A DNA stretch of 36,995 bases from Hyphomonadaceae bacterium (GCA_022844475.1 JALHLR010000035.1:1-36995); one strand, 5' to 3'; positions 23,498 to 33,380 are shown, counted from the first letter of the stretch. The notes: a model not told the origin generated them from the letters alone. Numbers and translations are program-made.

Positions 23498-24591
23498 AGA
23501 GGCTGGCCGTCCGTCTCGTCGTCTGCGACGGGAACGCGCGCCACGTTCTCCGGCTCGACCGAAATCGTGATCAGGGACTGCAGCGCCTCTGGCGCCACAT
23601 CGTCCAGGCCGGCCTCGATCGTCGCGCCGTCGTCGAGCACAATGATCGAACGTTCGCCATGACGGCTGGCGTCCAGCGCAACACGCGCGTCGTGCCATTC
23701 CCTGGATGTCTTCGGGAAGCGGTAGAAGATGTGCGTCCCGATGGTCGCGGTCTCCACCAGGCCGGGCGCCCAGTACGGGTTCACATAATCGGTATGGTAG
23801 TGCGTGGCCTTGTTGGTGATCGGCGTGTTGAGGCCAAGCAAGACATGCAGCGCGACGTTCTTCGCCCGATCCCAGGCGAGACCGGCAGGCTTGTTCCGCA
23901 CTGAACCATCGCAGGTGAAGGTGAACTGACAGCCCGTATCGCGATATTGGCCCTGATAGACCACTTCGCAGATGGATTTCGGGAAGCGCGGGTCGCGCAC
24001 CCGGTTCATGACGACTTCGGCAACCGCCATCTGCCCCGCTGTGTCTTCCGAGCGCGCCTCGTAATAGACGGCGCGCGACAGGCAATCGAGTTGGCGATCG
24101 GCGCCGGTGAATGCGCCAAGATCATCGAGCGTGAATGATAGCAGGCCTTCGAGGGCCAGATTGTCCCGGGCGCGCAGGGTCATGCCGCCGATAAGGTCGG
24201 CGACGGACGCTTCGTCGGCGTCCTCAATCATGTCCGTGGGTTCGGAGCCGTAAGAGGCGGGGATCAGCAGGGCGGACGCGTCGGCCCTGTTGGAGAACAT
24301 GCCGGGACGCAACGTGGGCGCGTACGTGTCGGCCGCGATCGACTCGGCGAGGACGGCGGCTTCGTTGAGATAGACTTCCTGAGATTTCTGGACGTCGAAG
24401 CGATGGGCGACGAGCGGCCCGCCGAGCGCGAATGCGGCGGCGCAGGCGCCGACCGTGAGGGTACGCTGACGCGTCTGGCGTTTGTCGGTAACCGACATGC
24501 TCGTCCACCACCATGAGACAGCTTTGGTCGCCGCCTTCAGATGAGCAAGCATAGGTCCGAGAGCTTTCGCGAGGTTTAACACCCCAGTCAT
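23494..24591 (-). CDS. SleB-type cell-wall hydrolase, membrane anchored
   Basis: A 365-residue protein with an N-terminal membrane anchor (about residues 45-62) and a periplasmic Hydrolase_2/SleB domain (about 168-280). The domain shows CLSRAVYYEARSEDTAGQMAV with likely catalytic Glu178, AEVVMNRVRDPRFP, CQFTFTCDG and THYHTDYVNPYW. It is expected to cut peptidoglycan glycan strands in wall remodelling, as SleB and CwlJ relatives do in many alphaproteobacteria. I chose the ATG at 24591 with AAGG seven bases upstream; starts at 24552 and 24498 are possible, and the frame is open to 24804. The 426-base region upstream should hold its promoter. Confidence 0.9.
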   Translation of the reverse strand: MTGVLNLAKALGPMLAHLKAATKAVSWWWTSMSVTDKRQTRQRTLTVGACAAAFALGGPLVAHRFDVQKSQEVYLNEAAVLAESIAADTYAPTLRPGMFSNRADASALLIPASYGSEPTDMIEDADEASVADLIGGMTLRARDNLALEGLLSFTLDDLGAFTGADRQLDCLSRAVYYEARSEDTAGQMAVAEVVMNRVRDPRFPKSICEVVYQGQYRDTGCQFTFTCDGSVRNKPAGLAWDRAKNVALHVLLGLNTPITNKATHYHTDYVNPYWAPGLVETATIGTHIFYRFPKTSREWHDARVALDASRHGERSIIVLDDGATIEAGLDDVAPEALQSLITISVEPENVARVPVADDETDGQPL

Positions 24592-25017
24592 CCCTTTACC
24601 TTCGTTAACCGAAAATCCGGTCCGGACGCCCGCGCGCGCCCAAAATCGACACTCCAACCAACACCCGTCGCGTATTCGTTTTCTGTAGCTGTGCGACCCA
24701 GCCGCCCTATCCGGGCCTTTGATACGGGGCAACCCCGCCCTCGAGACCATCCGCATGCCGCAAATTGTGCGCCACGCGAAACACGCCAGCAGCCGTTCAA
24801 CCACGGGGCGAGCGGTTAACTATCGGCGTTTACGAATTGCCTCTCGATTCAAGCCCGTCCGGCCGGATCGAAAATTCGACATAGGGCTGGGGGGTGTTTG
24901 GGCAACACCCCTCCGGATTCCCGCTAACGCTGTTTTGACCCGGATTTATAGACGGACGCTACGGAAACCGACTCTTGTGGATATGTCGCTCTGAACCGGC
25001 CTCGCCGTCGAACGCGG
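24592..25017. other. 426-base gap without a convincing gene
   Basis: This gap lies upstream of the cell-wall hydrolase and downstream of the PhoX-like gene, both on the minus strand. Open frames here look like chance (Arg-rich, no ribosome site). A perfect hairpin, GGGGTGTT-TGGGC-AACACCCC, lies at 24891-24911 and may end the PhoX-like transcript, though no T tract follows on the minus strand. The part next to 24592 contains GTTAACC and should carry the hydrolase promoter. A small RNA cannot be excluded. Confidence 0.5.
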
Positions 25018-26466
25018 CTAGGCGAGCAGCCGCGCCTGCGTCCGCAATTGATCCCAAGGGCCGGCAATCGCCAGCGTGATGCCCGGCCGCTGGATGTTGA
25101 TGAACAGCGTGCCGCCATCCGGCGAGAAGCACGCCCCACAAATCTCGGACTTCTCTGGACCAGCGCTTCTGGCCAGCGTGTAGATCACGCCGTCCGGCGT
25201 GATTGCGCGCACATAATTGTCGCCGCCGCCATCTTCGCACACGATCAGATCGCCGCGCGGGCTGGCGACGATGTTGTCGCACTTCTCGAAGTCAGACTGC
25301 CCCCCGCTCTCGGCAAACAGCACGAGATGCGCAGGCGCATCGCTCTCGCGCGAAGTCCCTTCATACCGGCTCGGGATGTAGCGGAAGATTTGCCCCATCT
25401 GTGCGGGGCCGCCGGAGGTGCAGGCGAAGTAGATCGCCGCGCCCTGCGGCTCAAGCGCGAAGGCCAGCCCTTCGCCACGCGCAAAGATCGCCGCTCCCGC
25501 TTTCCTCCCCCGCAGGCGCAGGTCGCCATCAGGCGCCTCGACATCCGCCATGTCGATCCAGCGCACGGCATAGTCGCGGTTCGGCAAGATTCGGAGCGAC
25601 ATGTCCCCGCCCTTGTCAGCCGGCCAGTTCCGGGTGTCGGCTCCGGCCTGCTCCACGAGCGCAAGAGCCTGCAGCCTGCCGCCCCTTGCCAGTTCATCGC
25701 GCGAAGCCGGCAGGAAGCGATAGAATAGCGAGTCGCCGGTGTCCTCGGTGAGGTAGACGATGCCGGTAGCCGGATCGACAGCTGCGGCTTCATGATCGAA
25801 CCGGCCCATCGCTCTAAGCGGCACGGGATCGACCGGACCTTTGGCGGAAGCCGACACGTCGAAGACAAAGCCATGCGACTTGCTGGCATTGGGGCCTGCA
25901 ACCATGTCGTTCTCTTCGCAGGACAACCAGGAGCCCCACGGCGTCGGCCCGCCAGCGCAGTTGACTGCCGTGCCCGCGAGCGACAGGTGCGTCCGTTCAA
26001 CCCGCATCGATGTGAGGTTCACCATAGCAGTCGTCGTGCCGCCAGCGAACGGCCTGCCCGATGGTGCGAGATCGTAGACACGCTCGCGGGCAATCTTCTG
26101 GACGCGGCCATAGTCGGCGCCGAAGGCGGAGACCGTCGACGTCGCCCCGAGTTCGTGATTGCGGACGAGAATGCAGCGCGACGGATCGCCCTCCACCGGG
26201 AACGCCGCCATGCCATCGTGATTGCCCGGTTCGAGCAGGCCATCCGCCATCTCGTCGCCCGCACGCGACAAAACCGTATAGGAAAGCCCCGGCGCGAGAT
26301 CGAGCAGCCCCTTGGGGTCAGGCGTGAGCGTCATGGCGGATACGCGTTGGCGGACCAGCGGCCGCGCCTCTCCACCTGTCACGCACCCGCCGAGCAGCTG
26401 CAGAGCAGGTGCCGCGATCGCGACGCTGGCGGCGGAACGGATGAGACTGCGGCGGGACAGGTGCAT
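25018..26466 (-). CDS. PhoX-like phosphatase (DUF839), Tat-exported, possibly lipidated
   Basis: A 482-residue protein. The N terminus carries a twin-arginine motif (LSRRSLIRSA), a hydrophobic stretch and LLGGC (Cys28), so it is probably Tat-exported and may be a lipoprotein. The body matches the PhoX/DUF839 beta-propeller family: ILVRNHELG, PWGSWLSCEENDM (the Cys/Glu pair typical of the PhoX metal site), GRFDHEAAAVDPATGIVYLTED and CDNIVASPRGDLIVCEDGG. PhoX enzymes are Ca/Fe alkaline phosphatases for phosphate scavenging; activity here is inferred. The start ATG at 26466 has AGGAGA upstream. No Pho-box was recognised. Confidence 0.9.
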   Translation of the reverse strand: MHLSRRSLIRSAASVAIAAPALQLLGGCVTGGEARPLVRQRVSAMTLTPDPKGLLDLAPGLSYTVLSRAGDEMADGLLEPGNHDGMAAFPVEGDPSRCILVRNHELGATSTVSAFGADYGRVQKIARERVYDLAPSGRPFAGGTTTAMVNLTSMRVERTHLSLAGTAVNCAGGPTPWGSWLSCEENDMVAGPNASKSHGFVFDVSASAKGPVDPVPLRAMGRFDHEAAAVDPATGIVYLTEDTGDSLFYRFLPASRDELARGGRLQALALVEQAGADTRNWPADKGGDMSLRILPNRDYAVRWIDMADVEAPDGDLRLRGRKAGAAIFARGEGLAFALEPQGAAIYFACTSGGPAQMGQIFRYIPSRYEGTSRESDAPAHLVLFAESGGQSDFEKCDNIVASPRGDLIVCEDGGGDNYVRAITPDGVIYTLARSAGPEKSEICGACFSPDGGTLFINIQRPGITLAIAGPWDQLRTQARLLA

Positions 26467-26543
26467 GCGTCATTCTCCTGGGCACGATTTCTCATACCGC
26501 GTCCCGGCGACGCCTCAGCATGAAGATTTTGTGGCGTTTGCCT

Positions 26544-29222
26544 CTAGCGCTTGTTTGCCAGAGCCGCATGCGCCGCCGCGAGCCGCGCCACAGGCACGCG
26601 GTAGGGCGAGGCCGACACATAATCGAGCCCCACTTCCTCGAAGAAGAACACGGACGCGGGATCGCCGCCATGTTCGCCGCAGACGCCAAGCTTGATGCGC
26701 GGCCGCGCCGCCCGCCCGCGCTCGCAACCCATCCGCACCAGTTCGCCCACCCCATCGCGGTCGATCGAGACGAACGGGTCCTTCTCGTAGATGCCCTTCT
26801 CTTCGTACACCTTGAGAAAGCGAGCCGCGTCATCGCGCGAAATGCCGAGCGCGGTCTGCGTCAGGTCGTTGGTGCCGAAGGAGAAGAACTCCGCCTCCTC
26901 CGCGATCTCGCCGGCCCGCAGCGCGGCGCGCGGCAGTTCGATCATCGTGCCGACGAGATACTCCACCTGCGCCTTGCGCTCCTGGAAGACACGCTCGGCC
27001 GTCTGCACCACGATGGCGCGCATCAGCTCCAGCTCGCGCTTTGTCGCCACAAGCGGGATCATGACTTCCGGCACAGGCGCGTTGCCTGTCTCCTTCGCCA
27101 CATCCAGCGCAGCCTCGAAGATGGCGCGCGCCTGCATCTCGTAGATTTCGGGGAAGGTGACGCCAAGCCTGCACCCACGATGCCCCAGCATCGGGTTGGA
27201 CTCGTGCAGCTCCTCCGCCCGCGCCTTCAGCACCTCCGCCGAAATGCCGGACTGCTTCGCAACCTCTGCAATGTCCTCGTCCTTGTGCGGCAGGAATTCG
27301 TGCAGCGGCGGATCAAGCAGACGGATCGTGACCGGCAGGCCCGCCATGATGCGGAATATCGCCGCGAAGTCCGCGCGCTGCATCGGCAGCAGCTTATCGA
27401 GCGCCCTGCGCCGTCCGGCTTCCTTCTCCGCAAGGATCATCTCGCGCACGACCGGGATCCGCTCCGCATCGAAGAACATGTGCTCCGTGCGGCAAAGGCC
27501 GATGCCCTCCGCGCCGAACTTGCGCGCCGTCTCCGCATCCAGCGGCGTCTCGGCATTGGCCCGCACCTTCATCCGGCGCACCGAATCCGCCCAACCCATC
27601 AGCACGCCAAAGTCGCCGCCCAGCGCCGGCTCAACCATCTTTACCGAGCCGACCAGCACTTCGCCCTTGGCGCCATCGACCGTGATGATGTCGCCCTTCT
27701 TCAGCGTGCGCGAGCCGACGCGGACAACGCCCTTCTCCACGTCGATCTGCAGCGAGCCTGCGCCACACACGCATGGCCGCCCCATGCCACGCGCCACAAC
27801 AGCCGCGTGCGACGTCATCCCGCCACGGGCGGTCACGATGGCCTTGGCCGCGTGCATGCCCTGGATGTCTTCCGGGGACGTCTCGATGCGCACCAGGATC
27901 ACAGGCTTGCCAGCGCCCGCGAGCACCACCGCCTCAGCAGGATCGAACACAACCTGCCCCACAGCCGCGCCTGGCGATGCCGGCAGGCCCTTCACGAACA
28001 GGTCGCGCACCGCGTCCTTCGCGATGGTCGGGTGCAGCAGCTGGTCAAGCTGCGACGGATCGAGCCGCAGCACAGCCTCGCGCTCCGTGATCAGCCCCTC
28101 GCGGCACATGTCGACCGCAAGCTTCAGCGCCGCCTGCGCCGTGCGCTTGCCGCCGCGGGTCTGCAGCATGTAGAGCACGCCCTGCTCCACCGTGAACTCG
28201 ATGTCCTGCATGTCGCGATAGTGGCGCTCGAGCCGGTCGGCCACGGCGATCAGCTGCCCATAGACTTCCGGCATCGCCTCTTCGAGCGACAGGTCTTCCG
28301 ACTTGAGATCAGCCTTGCGCGAGTTGGAGATCGGTGCAGGCGTGCGGATGCCCGCCACCACATCCTCGCCCTGCGCATTGACGAGATACTCGCCATAGAA
28401 GCGCTTCTCGCCGGTCGATGGATCACGCGTGAAGGCGACGCCCGTGGCTGAGCTCTCGCCCATATTGCCGAACACCATCGACTGCACGTTCACCGCCGTG
28501 CCCCAGCTCTCCGGAATGTCGTTCAGCCGGCGATAGGTGATTGCGCGATCGTTCATCCAGCTGGCGAACACTGCGCCGATGGCGCCCCACAACTGGTCCT
28601 TCGGCTCCTGCGGGAAAGGCCGCCCGGCCTTCTTCTCCACGGCCTTCTTGTAGAGCGCGATCACCTCGATCCAGCTCTCCGCGCCGAGATCGGTGTCGAA
28701 GTTGAAGTCGCGGCTTTCCTTGTAGTCGTCGAGAATATGCTCGAACTCGTCGTGCGAGACGTTCAGCACGACGTTGGAGTACATCTGGATGAAGCGGCGA
28801 TAGCTGTCATAGGCAAAGCGCCGGTCGCCCGAGAGCTTCGACAGCCCCTCCGCCGTCTGGTCGTTGAGACCAAGGTTCAGCACCGTGTCCATCATGCCCG
28901 GCATCGACGCGCGCGACCCCGAACGCACCGAGACCAGCAACGGATTGCGCACGTCGCCGAACTTCTTGCCCGTCCGCCCCTCGAGCGCCTTCAGCGCATC
29001 GTTGACCTGGCCTTCAAGGTCTTCCGGGTACCTCCGCTTGTTCTTGTAGAAGACCGTGCAGACCTCGGTCGTGATGGTGAAGCCTGGCGGCACGGGCAGG
29101 CCCAGCTTCGACATCTCGGCAAGGTTGGCCCCCTTGCCCCCCAGCAGGTTCTTCATCGACGCATCGCCATCCGAGGCTCCGCCGCCGAAATCATAGACCC
29201 ACTTGGTGGCGAGTTGGCTCAT
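26544..29222 (-). CDS. ppdK: Pyruvate, phosphate dikinase
   Basis: This enzyme interconverts pyruvate, ATP and phosphate with phosphoenolpyruvate, AMP and pyrophosphate. The 892-residue length is standard. The N-terminal ATP-grasp domain has GGKGANLAEM, SVRSGSRASMPGMMDT and FGNMGESSATGVAFTRDP. The swivelling domain carries phosphorylated His472 in GGMTSHAAVVARGMG. The C-terminal PEP/pyruvate barrel includes GLCRTEHMF, GTNDLTQ and the catalytic Cys848 in CGEHGGDP. The start MSQLATKWVYDFGGG is typical for alphaproteobacteria. It lies downstream of glyS, the usual order in this class, with a repeat pair between them. Confidence 0.98.
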   Translation of the reverse strand: MSQLATKWVYDFGGGASDGDASMKNLLGGKGANLAEMSKLGLPVPPGFTITTEVCTVFYKNKRRYPEDLEGQVNDALKALEGRTGKKFGDVRNPLLVSVRSGSRASMPGMMDTVLNLGLNDQTAEGLSKLSGDRRFAYDSYRRFIQMYSNVVLNVSHDEFEHILDDYKESRDFNFDTDLGAESWIEVIALYKKAVEKKAGRPFPQEPKDQLWGAIGAVFASWMNDRAITYRRLNDIPESWGTAVNVQSMVFGNMGESSATGVAFTRDPSTGEKRFYGEYLVNAQGEDVVAGIRTPAPISNSRKADLKSEDLSLEEAMPEVYGQLIAVADRLERHYRDMQDIEFTVEQGVLYMLQTRGGKRTAQAALKLAVDMCREGLITEREAVLRLDPSQLDQLLHPTIAKDAVRDLFVKGLPASPGAAVGQVVFDPAEAVVLAGAGKPVILVRIETSPEDIQGMHAAKAIVTARGGMTSHAAVVARGMGRPCVCGAGSLQIDVEKGVVRVGSRTLKKGDIITVDGAKGEVLVGSVKMVEPALGGDFGVLMGWADSVRRMKVRANAETPLDAETARKFGAEGIGLCRTEHMFFDAERIPVVREMILAEKEAGRRRALDKLLPMQRADFAAIFRIMAGLPVTIRLLDPPLHEFLPHKDEDIAEVAKQSGISAEVLKARAEELHESNPMLGHRGCRLGVTFPEIYEMQARAIFEAALDVAKETGNAPVPEVMIPLVATKRELELMRAIVVQTAERVFQERKAQVEYLVGTMIELPRAALRAGEIAEEAEFFSFGTNDLTQTALGISRDDAARFLKVYEEKGIYEKDPFVSIDRDGVGELVRMGCERGRAARPRIKLGVCGEHGGDPASVFFFEEVGLDYVSASPYRVPVARLAAAHAALANKR

Positions 29223-29240
29223 GCTGGTCGTCCGCTCTGC

Positions 29241-29344
29241 TTGTCGTCCCTGAAGCGCGCAGCGCTATCCGGGACCCATTCATCTGCTTGTTCCTGCCGT
29301 CCGATGGTTCCAGGCTCTCCGCTTAGCTGGGGCCGGGATGACAA
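29241..29344. repeat. Inverted pair of short intergenic palindromic repeats
   Basis: The left unit (29241-29279) begins TTGTCGTCCC and ends GGGACCCAT. The right unit (29304-29344), read on the other strand, begins TTGTCATCCC and ends GGAACCAT. Each contains its own GC-rich dyad. They sit head to head in the 129-base gap between glyS and ppdK and resemble the dispersed TCCCGG-type palindromes of alphaproteobacterial genomes. They could fold in the transcript and reduce read-through. Confidence 0.6.
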
Positions 29345-29351
29345 TCGAGGG

Positions 29352-31466
29352 CTAGCCTTCGATCTTGCTGAAATCCGCCACGCGCCCGAGCGCGTCGCGG
29401 ATCTGCGAAAGTATCCTCAGCCGGTTCACCCGAACATCCGCGACGTCCGCATTCACTGTAACCTTGTCGAAGTAGGCGTCCACCGGCCCGCGGAGCCTCG
29501 ACAGCGCCCGCATGGCGCCCGCGAAATCCTCGCGCTCCAGTGCAGATGTAGCCTCCGGCGCCGCACGGCCAAGCGCCGAGACGAGCGCATCCACCTCCGG
29601 CGGATCTCCCGGCATGGAGATACCCTGCCCGGAGTAGGATTTCCCGTCCTTCTTCTCCTCGATCGCCAGGATGTTCGCCGCGCGCTTGTACCCCGCGAGC
29701 AGGTTCTTGCCGTCCTCGGTCGCAAGGAACTCACCCAGCGCCTCTACACGCTTCACGATGAGAACAAGGTCATCCTCGCCCAGCGCAAACACCGCATCGA
29801 TCAGATCATGCCGCGCGCCCTGTTCGCGGAGGTGCACTTTGAGGCGGTCCGCGAAGAACGACATCAGGCTCGCGTGGATGTCGGCCCACTTCTCGTGGAT
29901 CCCAAGTGAGTGAGCGCCCTCAGCGCCCAGGTTCTGCACTTCGAGGACTTGAAGCGCCCCATTCAGTGTGTCGATCAGACCAAGTCGAAGTTCGTTCTCC
30001 AGAACGATCCGCACGAATCCGAGAGCCGCTCTGCGCAGCGCAAACGGGTCCTTGGAGCCCGTAGGCTTTTCATCGATCGCCCAGAACCCGACCATTGTGT
30101 CGAGCTTGTCCGCCAGAGCCACGGCTGTTCCGACCGGTCCACCTGGCACGGTGTCTCCCGGCCCCTTCGGTTTGTAGTGATCGCGCACAGCATCCGCGAC
30201 TGCCTGTGGCTCCTTTTGGAGCGTAGCATAGTACCGCCCCATCACGCCTTCGAGTTCCGCAAACTCGCCGACCATGTCGGAAACGAGATCGCACTTCGCC
30301 AGTTTCGCTGCCCGATCCGCCTGCGTCGGATCAGCGTCAACCTTCGGCGCTACCCGTCTTGCTAGCTCCATAACGCGCTCGGCTTTAGCCTTCACCGTGC
30401 CCAGCTTCTCGTGGAACACGATGTTGCCCAGCTTCTCGAAGCGTGACTCCAGCGAGACCTTCCGGTCATTGTCCCAGAAGAACCGCGCATCGTTCAGGCG
30501 CGCCGACAGCACGCGCGAATTCCCCTCGGCGATCTTCTTGCCGCCATCGGCTGCATCGAGGTTCGCCACCACGATGAACTTCGGCGCGAGCTGACCCTCG
30601 CCTTTCGCCGGATCGCGCACCGCGAAATACTTCTGGTGCGTGCGCATCGACAGCTTGATCACTTCCGGCGGCAGGTCGAGGAACGACTTGTCCATGTCGC
30701 CGATGATGACGACCGGATGCTCCGCCAGCCCGGCCACCTCCTCCAGCAGGCCGATATCCTCGACCAGCTCCAGGTTCTGCGCCGCGCACAGCTGCTTTGC
30801 GTCGGTGAGGATGATCTCCTTCCGCTCATCGCGGTCGATGATCACGCGGCCCTTGTTCTTCAGCACGTCGGCATAGTCGTCGAACCGGCGCACCTTGAAC
30901 GGCCCGCGTCCCATCACGCGATGGCCCTCGGTCTCGTTACCCGAACGGATGCCCTCGATCTCGAACGGCACGACCTCGGCATCGAATGTGCAGAGTATGC
31001 GGCTGATCGGGCGCACCCAGCGCAGGTCTCCCGTCCCCCAGCGCATCGACTTCGGCCAGTGGAAGCCGCGGATGATCTGCGGCACGAGCACGGCGATCAC
31101 ATCCGCCGTCTGCCGGCCCGACTTCCGCACATGCGCGACATACACCCGCCCCTTCTTGGGCACGTCATGCACATGCGCCTGGCTGATGTCCGACAGCCCG
31201 GCCTTCTTGAGAAATCCCTGGATCGCCGCGTCTGGCGCACCTTCCTTCGGCCCGATCACATCCTCGACCACATCTGCCGATTTAACGGGCAGGCCTTCAA
31301 CAACGGCAACCAGCCGCCGCGGCCCTGAAAAGCCCTTGATCCCCTCAGGCATCAGGCCCGCCGCCGTCAGCCCGTCCATCAGGGCCTTGACGAGATCGCC
31401 CTCGGCCTTCGCCTGCATGCGAGCCGGGATTTCCTCTGACAGGATTTCAAGCAGTAGCTGGGGCAT
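29352..31466 (-). CDS. glyS: Glycyl-tRNA synthetase beta subunit
   Basis: The 704-residue beta subunit of the bacterial alpha2beta2 glycyl-tRNA synthetase; it binds tRNA while the alpha subunit makes glycyl-adenylate. The N terminus [17 protein letters not shown] is diagnostic. Other conserved blocks are [62 protein letters not shown] and [15 protein letters not shown], with a C-terminal anticodon-binding domain ([18 protein letters not shown]-like end). No glyQ gene is adjacent: upstream lies a plus-strand gene starting 147 bases away. ppdK follows on the same strand. Confidence 0.97.
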   Translation of the reverse strand: MPQLLLEILSEEIPARMQAKAEGDLVKALMDGLTAAGLMPEGIKGFSGPRRLVAVVEGLPVKSADVVEDVIGPKEGAPDAAIQGFLKKAGLSDISQAHVHDVPKKGRVYVAHVRKSGRQTADVIAVLVPQIIRGFHWPKSMRWGTGDLRWVRPISRILCTFDAEVVPFEIEGIRSGNETEGHRVMGRGPFKVRRFDDYADVLKNKGRVIIDRDERKEIILTDAKQLCAAQNLELVEDIGLLEEVAGLAEHPVVIIGDMDKSFLDLPPEVIKLSMRTHQKYFAVRDPAKGEGQLAPKFIVVANLDAADGGKKIAEGNSRVLSARLNDARFFWDNDRKVSLESRFEKLGNIVFHEKLGTVKAKAERVMELARRVAPKVDADPTQADRAAKLAKCDLVSDMVGEFAELEGVMGRYYATLQKEPQAVADAVRDHYKPKGPGDTVPGGPVGTAVALADKLDTMVGFWAIDEKPTGSKDPFALRRAALGFVRIVLENELRLGLIDTLNGALQVLEVQNLGAEGAHSLGIHEKWADIHASLMSFFADRLKVHLREQGARHDLIDAVFALGEDDLVLIVKRVEALGEFLATEDGKNLLAGYKRAANILAIEEKKDGKSYSGQGISMPGDPPEVDALVSALGRAAPEATSALEREDFAGAMRALSRLRGPVDAYFDKVTVNADVADVRVNRLRILSQIRDALGRVADFSKIEG

Positions 31467-31613
31467 GCCGACTTTCGCGTTCCGTTGGGTGGGGAGTGCA
31501 GTGGAATGGAGGGAATTTCAAGGGAGAAGACGGCAGCCCTGCCCCTGCCACGAGCAGTTGCGGCCGGAAGAATCCCGTCATTATGTGCCCGCGCTTGAAT
31601 CGCGAGGTTGCGC

Positions 31614-32075
31614 ATGTGCCGGGCTGTTTTTCTACCATTGGTGGCGCTTTTGCTGACCACTCCCTCCAACGCCCAGAAGCCGGGCAATTGGGGGTATCTC
31701 GAGACCGCCGACGGTGTGATCGGATGGGGCGACATCGCGGCTGAAGGCCAGGTCGCGATGGCCCGCCGCTTCATTCTCACGAGGGCGCCAAGGTCGACGC
31801 CGATGGGCGTGGTCCAGTGGATGTCTCACCCGGTCACCCTCGACTGCCAGACCGGTACATTCACGCAGAATGCTGGCGAATATCTCGCTCTGGATGGAAC
31901 CTCCCTCGGCAAGTCCTTGGGCCACCCCCTCGAGACCATTTCGGAAGGTTCGGCCGAAGCCATGCTCAGGCCATCCATCTGCGAAGGACGCGCCATTGAG
32001 GGCTCAAAGGTTGCGGCAAGTCGCGAAGAGGCGATGGAAAAATCCCGCGCCATCGTCGCCCCACGCGCCCAGTGA
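31614..32075 (+). CDS. Small secreted protein of unknown function
   Basis: A 153-residue protein with a signal peptide (about residues 1-20, ending SNAQ). The mature part starts KPGNWGYLETADGVIGWGD and has two cysteines (LDCQTG and SICEG) that could pair. The family is not recognised; weak resemblance to surface-adhesion protein E-like domains is a guess. I chose the ATG at 31614 with GAGG six bases upstream, rather than the TTG two codons earlier. It diverges from glyS (147-base gap) and converges on the DUF2314 gene (16-base gap). Confidence 0.75.
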   Translation: MCRAVFLPLVALLLTTPSNAQKPGNWGYLETADGVIGWGDIAAEGQVAMARRFILTRAPRSTPMGVVQWMSHPVTLDCQTGTFTQNAGEYLALDGTSLGKSLGHPLETISEGSAEAMLRPSICEGRAIEGSKVAASREEAMEKSRAIVAPRAQ

Positions 32076-32091
32076 GGGCGGGGGTGGCGGG

Positions 32092-32580
32092 CTAGTCGAC
32101 CCGCTTCTCGGGCGCTGGCGTCTCAGACAGCAACGGCCTCAGCCACTCTGCCTGCACAGCGTCCATCTGCGGCAACATCACCCGCGTCGTGTAGTGGCCG
32201 AACAGCTGGTCCCCGCCCATGAAGGCCCAGTCGACGATCTGGCTCTCCTGGAAGTCGATAATCGCGTGTTCCTTCAGATCGCCAAGAAAGCGCGGCTGCA
32301 CCGACAATTCACCGACAATCCTGTCCGGAGCGCGGGCCACGTTCTCTACCCACGCCTCCTCGACGCCGGGCTGCCCGTCACGGCGCGGAAAGGCAGCCTT
32401 CAGGGAGAAATCGTAGTCGCCCTCTTCCGGCTGCGTGAACCGCTCCCAGAAAACCGGAAGACTGCCGCGCGCCGCGTCCTTCGCCGCCGCAAGCTCCCGC
32501 TGATAGGCCGCCTCGGGATCGTCCACCTGTCCGGAGCAGGCCACAAGCGCCAGACCAACCAGCGCCACCAGAATCCTCAC
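32092..32580 (-). CDS. DUF2314-type lipoprotein
   Basis: A 162-residue protein with a lipoprotein signal: LVALVGLALVAC, Cys15 followed by Ser, which predicts outer-membrane sorting. The mature part fits DUF2314 (YegJ-like): DYDFSLKAAFPRRDG, EEAWVENV, GELSVQPRFL, IIDFQESQIVDWAFM and GHYTTRVMLP. The role of the domain is unknown. It starts with a GTG at 32580 overlapping the stop of the cyclotransferase gene (GTGA), so the two are translationally coupled. It is the last of four consecutive minus-strand genes whose products carry lipoprotein signals. An earlier in-frame start at 32676 lies in the upstream gene and would destroy the signal. Confidence 0.8.
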   Translation of the reverse strand: MRILVALVGLALVACSGQVDDPEAAYQRELAAAKDAARGSLPVFWERFTQPEEGDYDFSLKAAFPRRDGQPGVEEAWVENVARAPDRIVGELSVQPRFLGDLKEHAIIDFQESQIVDWAFMGGDQLFGHYTTRVMLPQMDAVQAEWLRPLLSETPAPEKRVD

Positions 32581-33380
32581 GGGGTCGCGCCGGCGGTGGG
32601 ATCGGTGACCTTGATCTCGAACAGCTTGGGCCACAGCTTGCCGGTCACGTAGAGCTTGTCGTTCGCCTTGTCCCACGCAATGCCGTTCAGCACGTCGGTC
32701 TTCTGCCGTTCAGCGGGCGTGAGCAGATTCCGCAGCAGCAACACGCCCGTCACCTTGCCTGTGGCCGGATCGATCCGCACGATGCGATCGGTCTCGAACA
32801 CGTTCGCCCAGATCTCGCCCTTCACGAACTCCAGCTCGTTCAGCTTTGCCACAGGCTGGCCATTCATCGTCACGTCGATGCGGCCAGTCTCCTGCAATGT
32901 CGCCGGATCCAGCTTGCGGATCTGGTGCGTCCCGTCGCTCATGTAGATCTGGGTGTCGTCTCGCGTCAGGCCCCAGCCCTCGCCCTGATAGGTCCACTCG
33001 CCTTCCTTCGCGAGCGTCTCCTTGTCGAGAATGAAGCCCTTCTGGTGGCGCCAGGTCAGCGTGATGACGCGGTCATCCCAAACCACCATGCCCTCACCGA
33101 AATACTGTGGTTCGATGACGTGCTCCTGCTGCACCGCGCCGGTCTTCAGATCGACCTTGCGTACCCAGGAGGTGCCCTCCTGCCCTGTGCTTTCCCACAG
33201 CTGGCCATCCTCGATCAGCAGGCCCTGCGTGAACGCCTTGGGATCATGCGGATAGGTCGCGACCACCTCGTAGGAAAAGGCAGGCATCGTGGGCGCCGCG
33301 ACAACGGGCGCCGGCGCAGGCCCGGATGCGGGCGAGCAAGCGGAAGCGGCGAGCAAGGCGGTTAGAAGCAGGGTTCTCAT
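32577..33380 (-). CDS. Glutaminyl-peptide cyclotransferase (glutamine cyclotransferase), probable lipoprotein
   Basis: A 267-residue protein of the plant/bacterial glutamine cyclotransferase type, a five-bladed beta-propeller that turns N-terminal glutamine of peptides into pyroglutamate. Family marks are YPHDPKAFTQGL, LWESTGQEGTSWVR, YFGEGMVVWDDRVITLTWR, GEGWGLTRD, LNELEFVKGEIWANVF and DVLNGIAWD. The N terminus MRTLLLTALLAASAC is a probable lipoprotein signal (Cys15), so it acts in the periplasm. The ATG sits in the loop of a perfect 14-bp inverted repeat (33361-33395). It follows a GST-like gene by 45 bases and overlaps the DUF2314 gene by four. Confidence 0.92.
   Translation of the reverse strand: MRTLLLTALLAASACSPASGPAPAPVVAAPTMPAFSYEVVATYPHDPKAFTQGLLIEDGQLWESTGQEGTSWVRKVDLKTGAVQQEHVIEPQYFGEGMVVWDDRVITLTWRHQKGFILDKETLAKEGEWTYQGEGWGLTRDDTQIYMSDGTHQIRKLDPATLQETGRIDVTMNGQPVAKLNELEFVKGEIWANVFETDRIVRIDPATGKVTGVLLLRNLLTPAERQKTDVLNGIAWDKANDKLYVTGKLWPKLFEIKVTDPTAGATP

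Noticed and set aside
24602..24612. TTAACC as a CtrA site near the cell-wall hydrolase gene
   Set aside because: Only one half-site is present; the TTAA-N7-TTAAC spacing was not found.
26520..28451. 643-codon open frame on the plus strand
   Set aside because: It lies opposite ppdK, is rich in His, Arg and Asp as expected of an antisense GC-rich frame, and matches no family.
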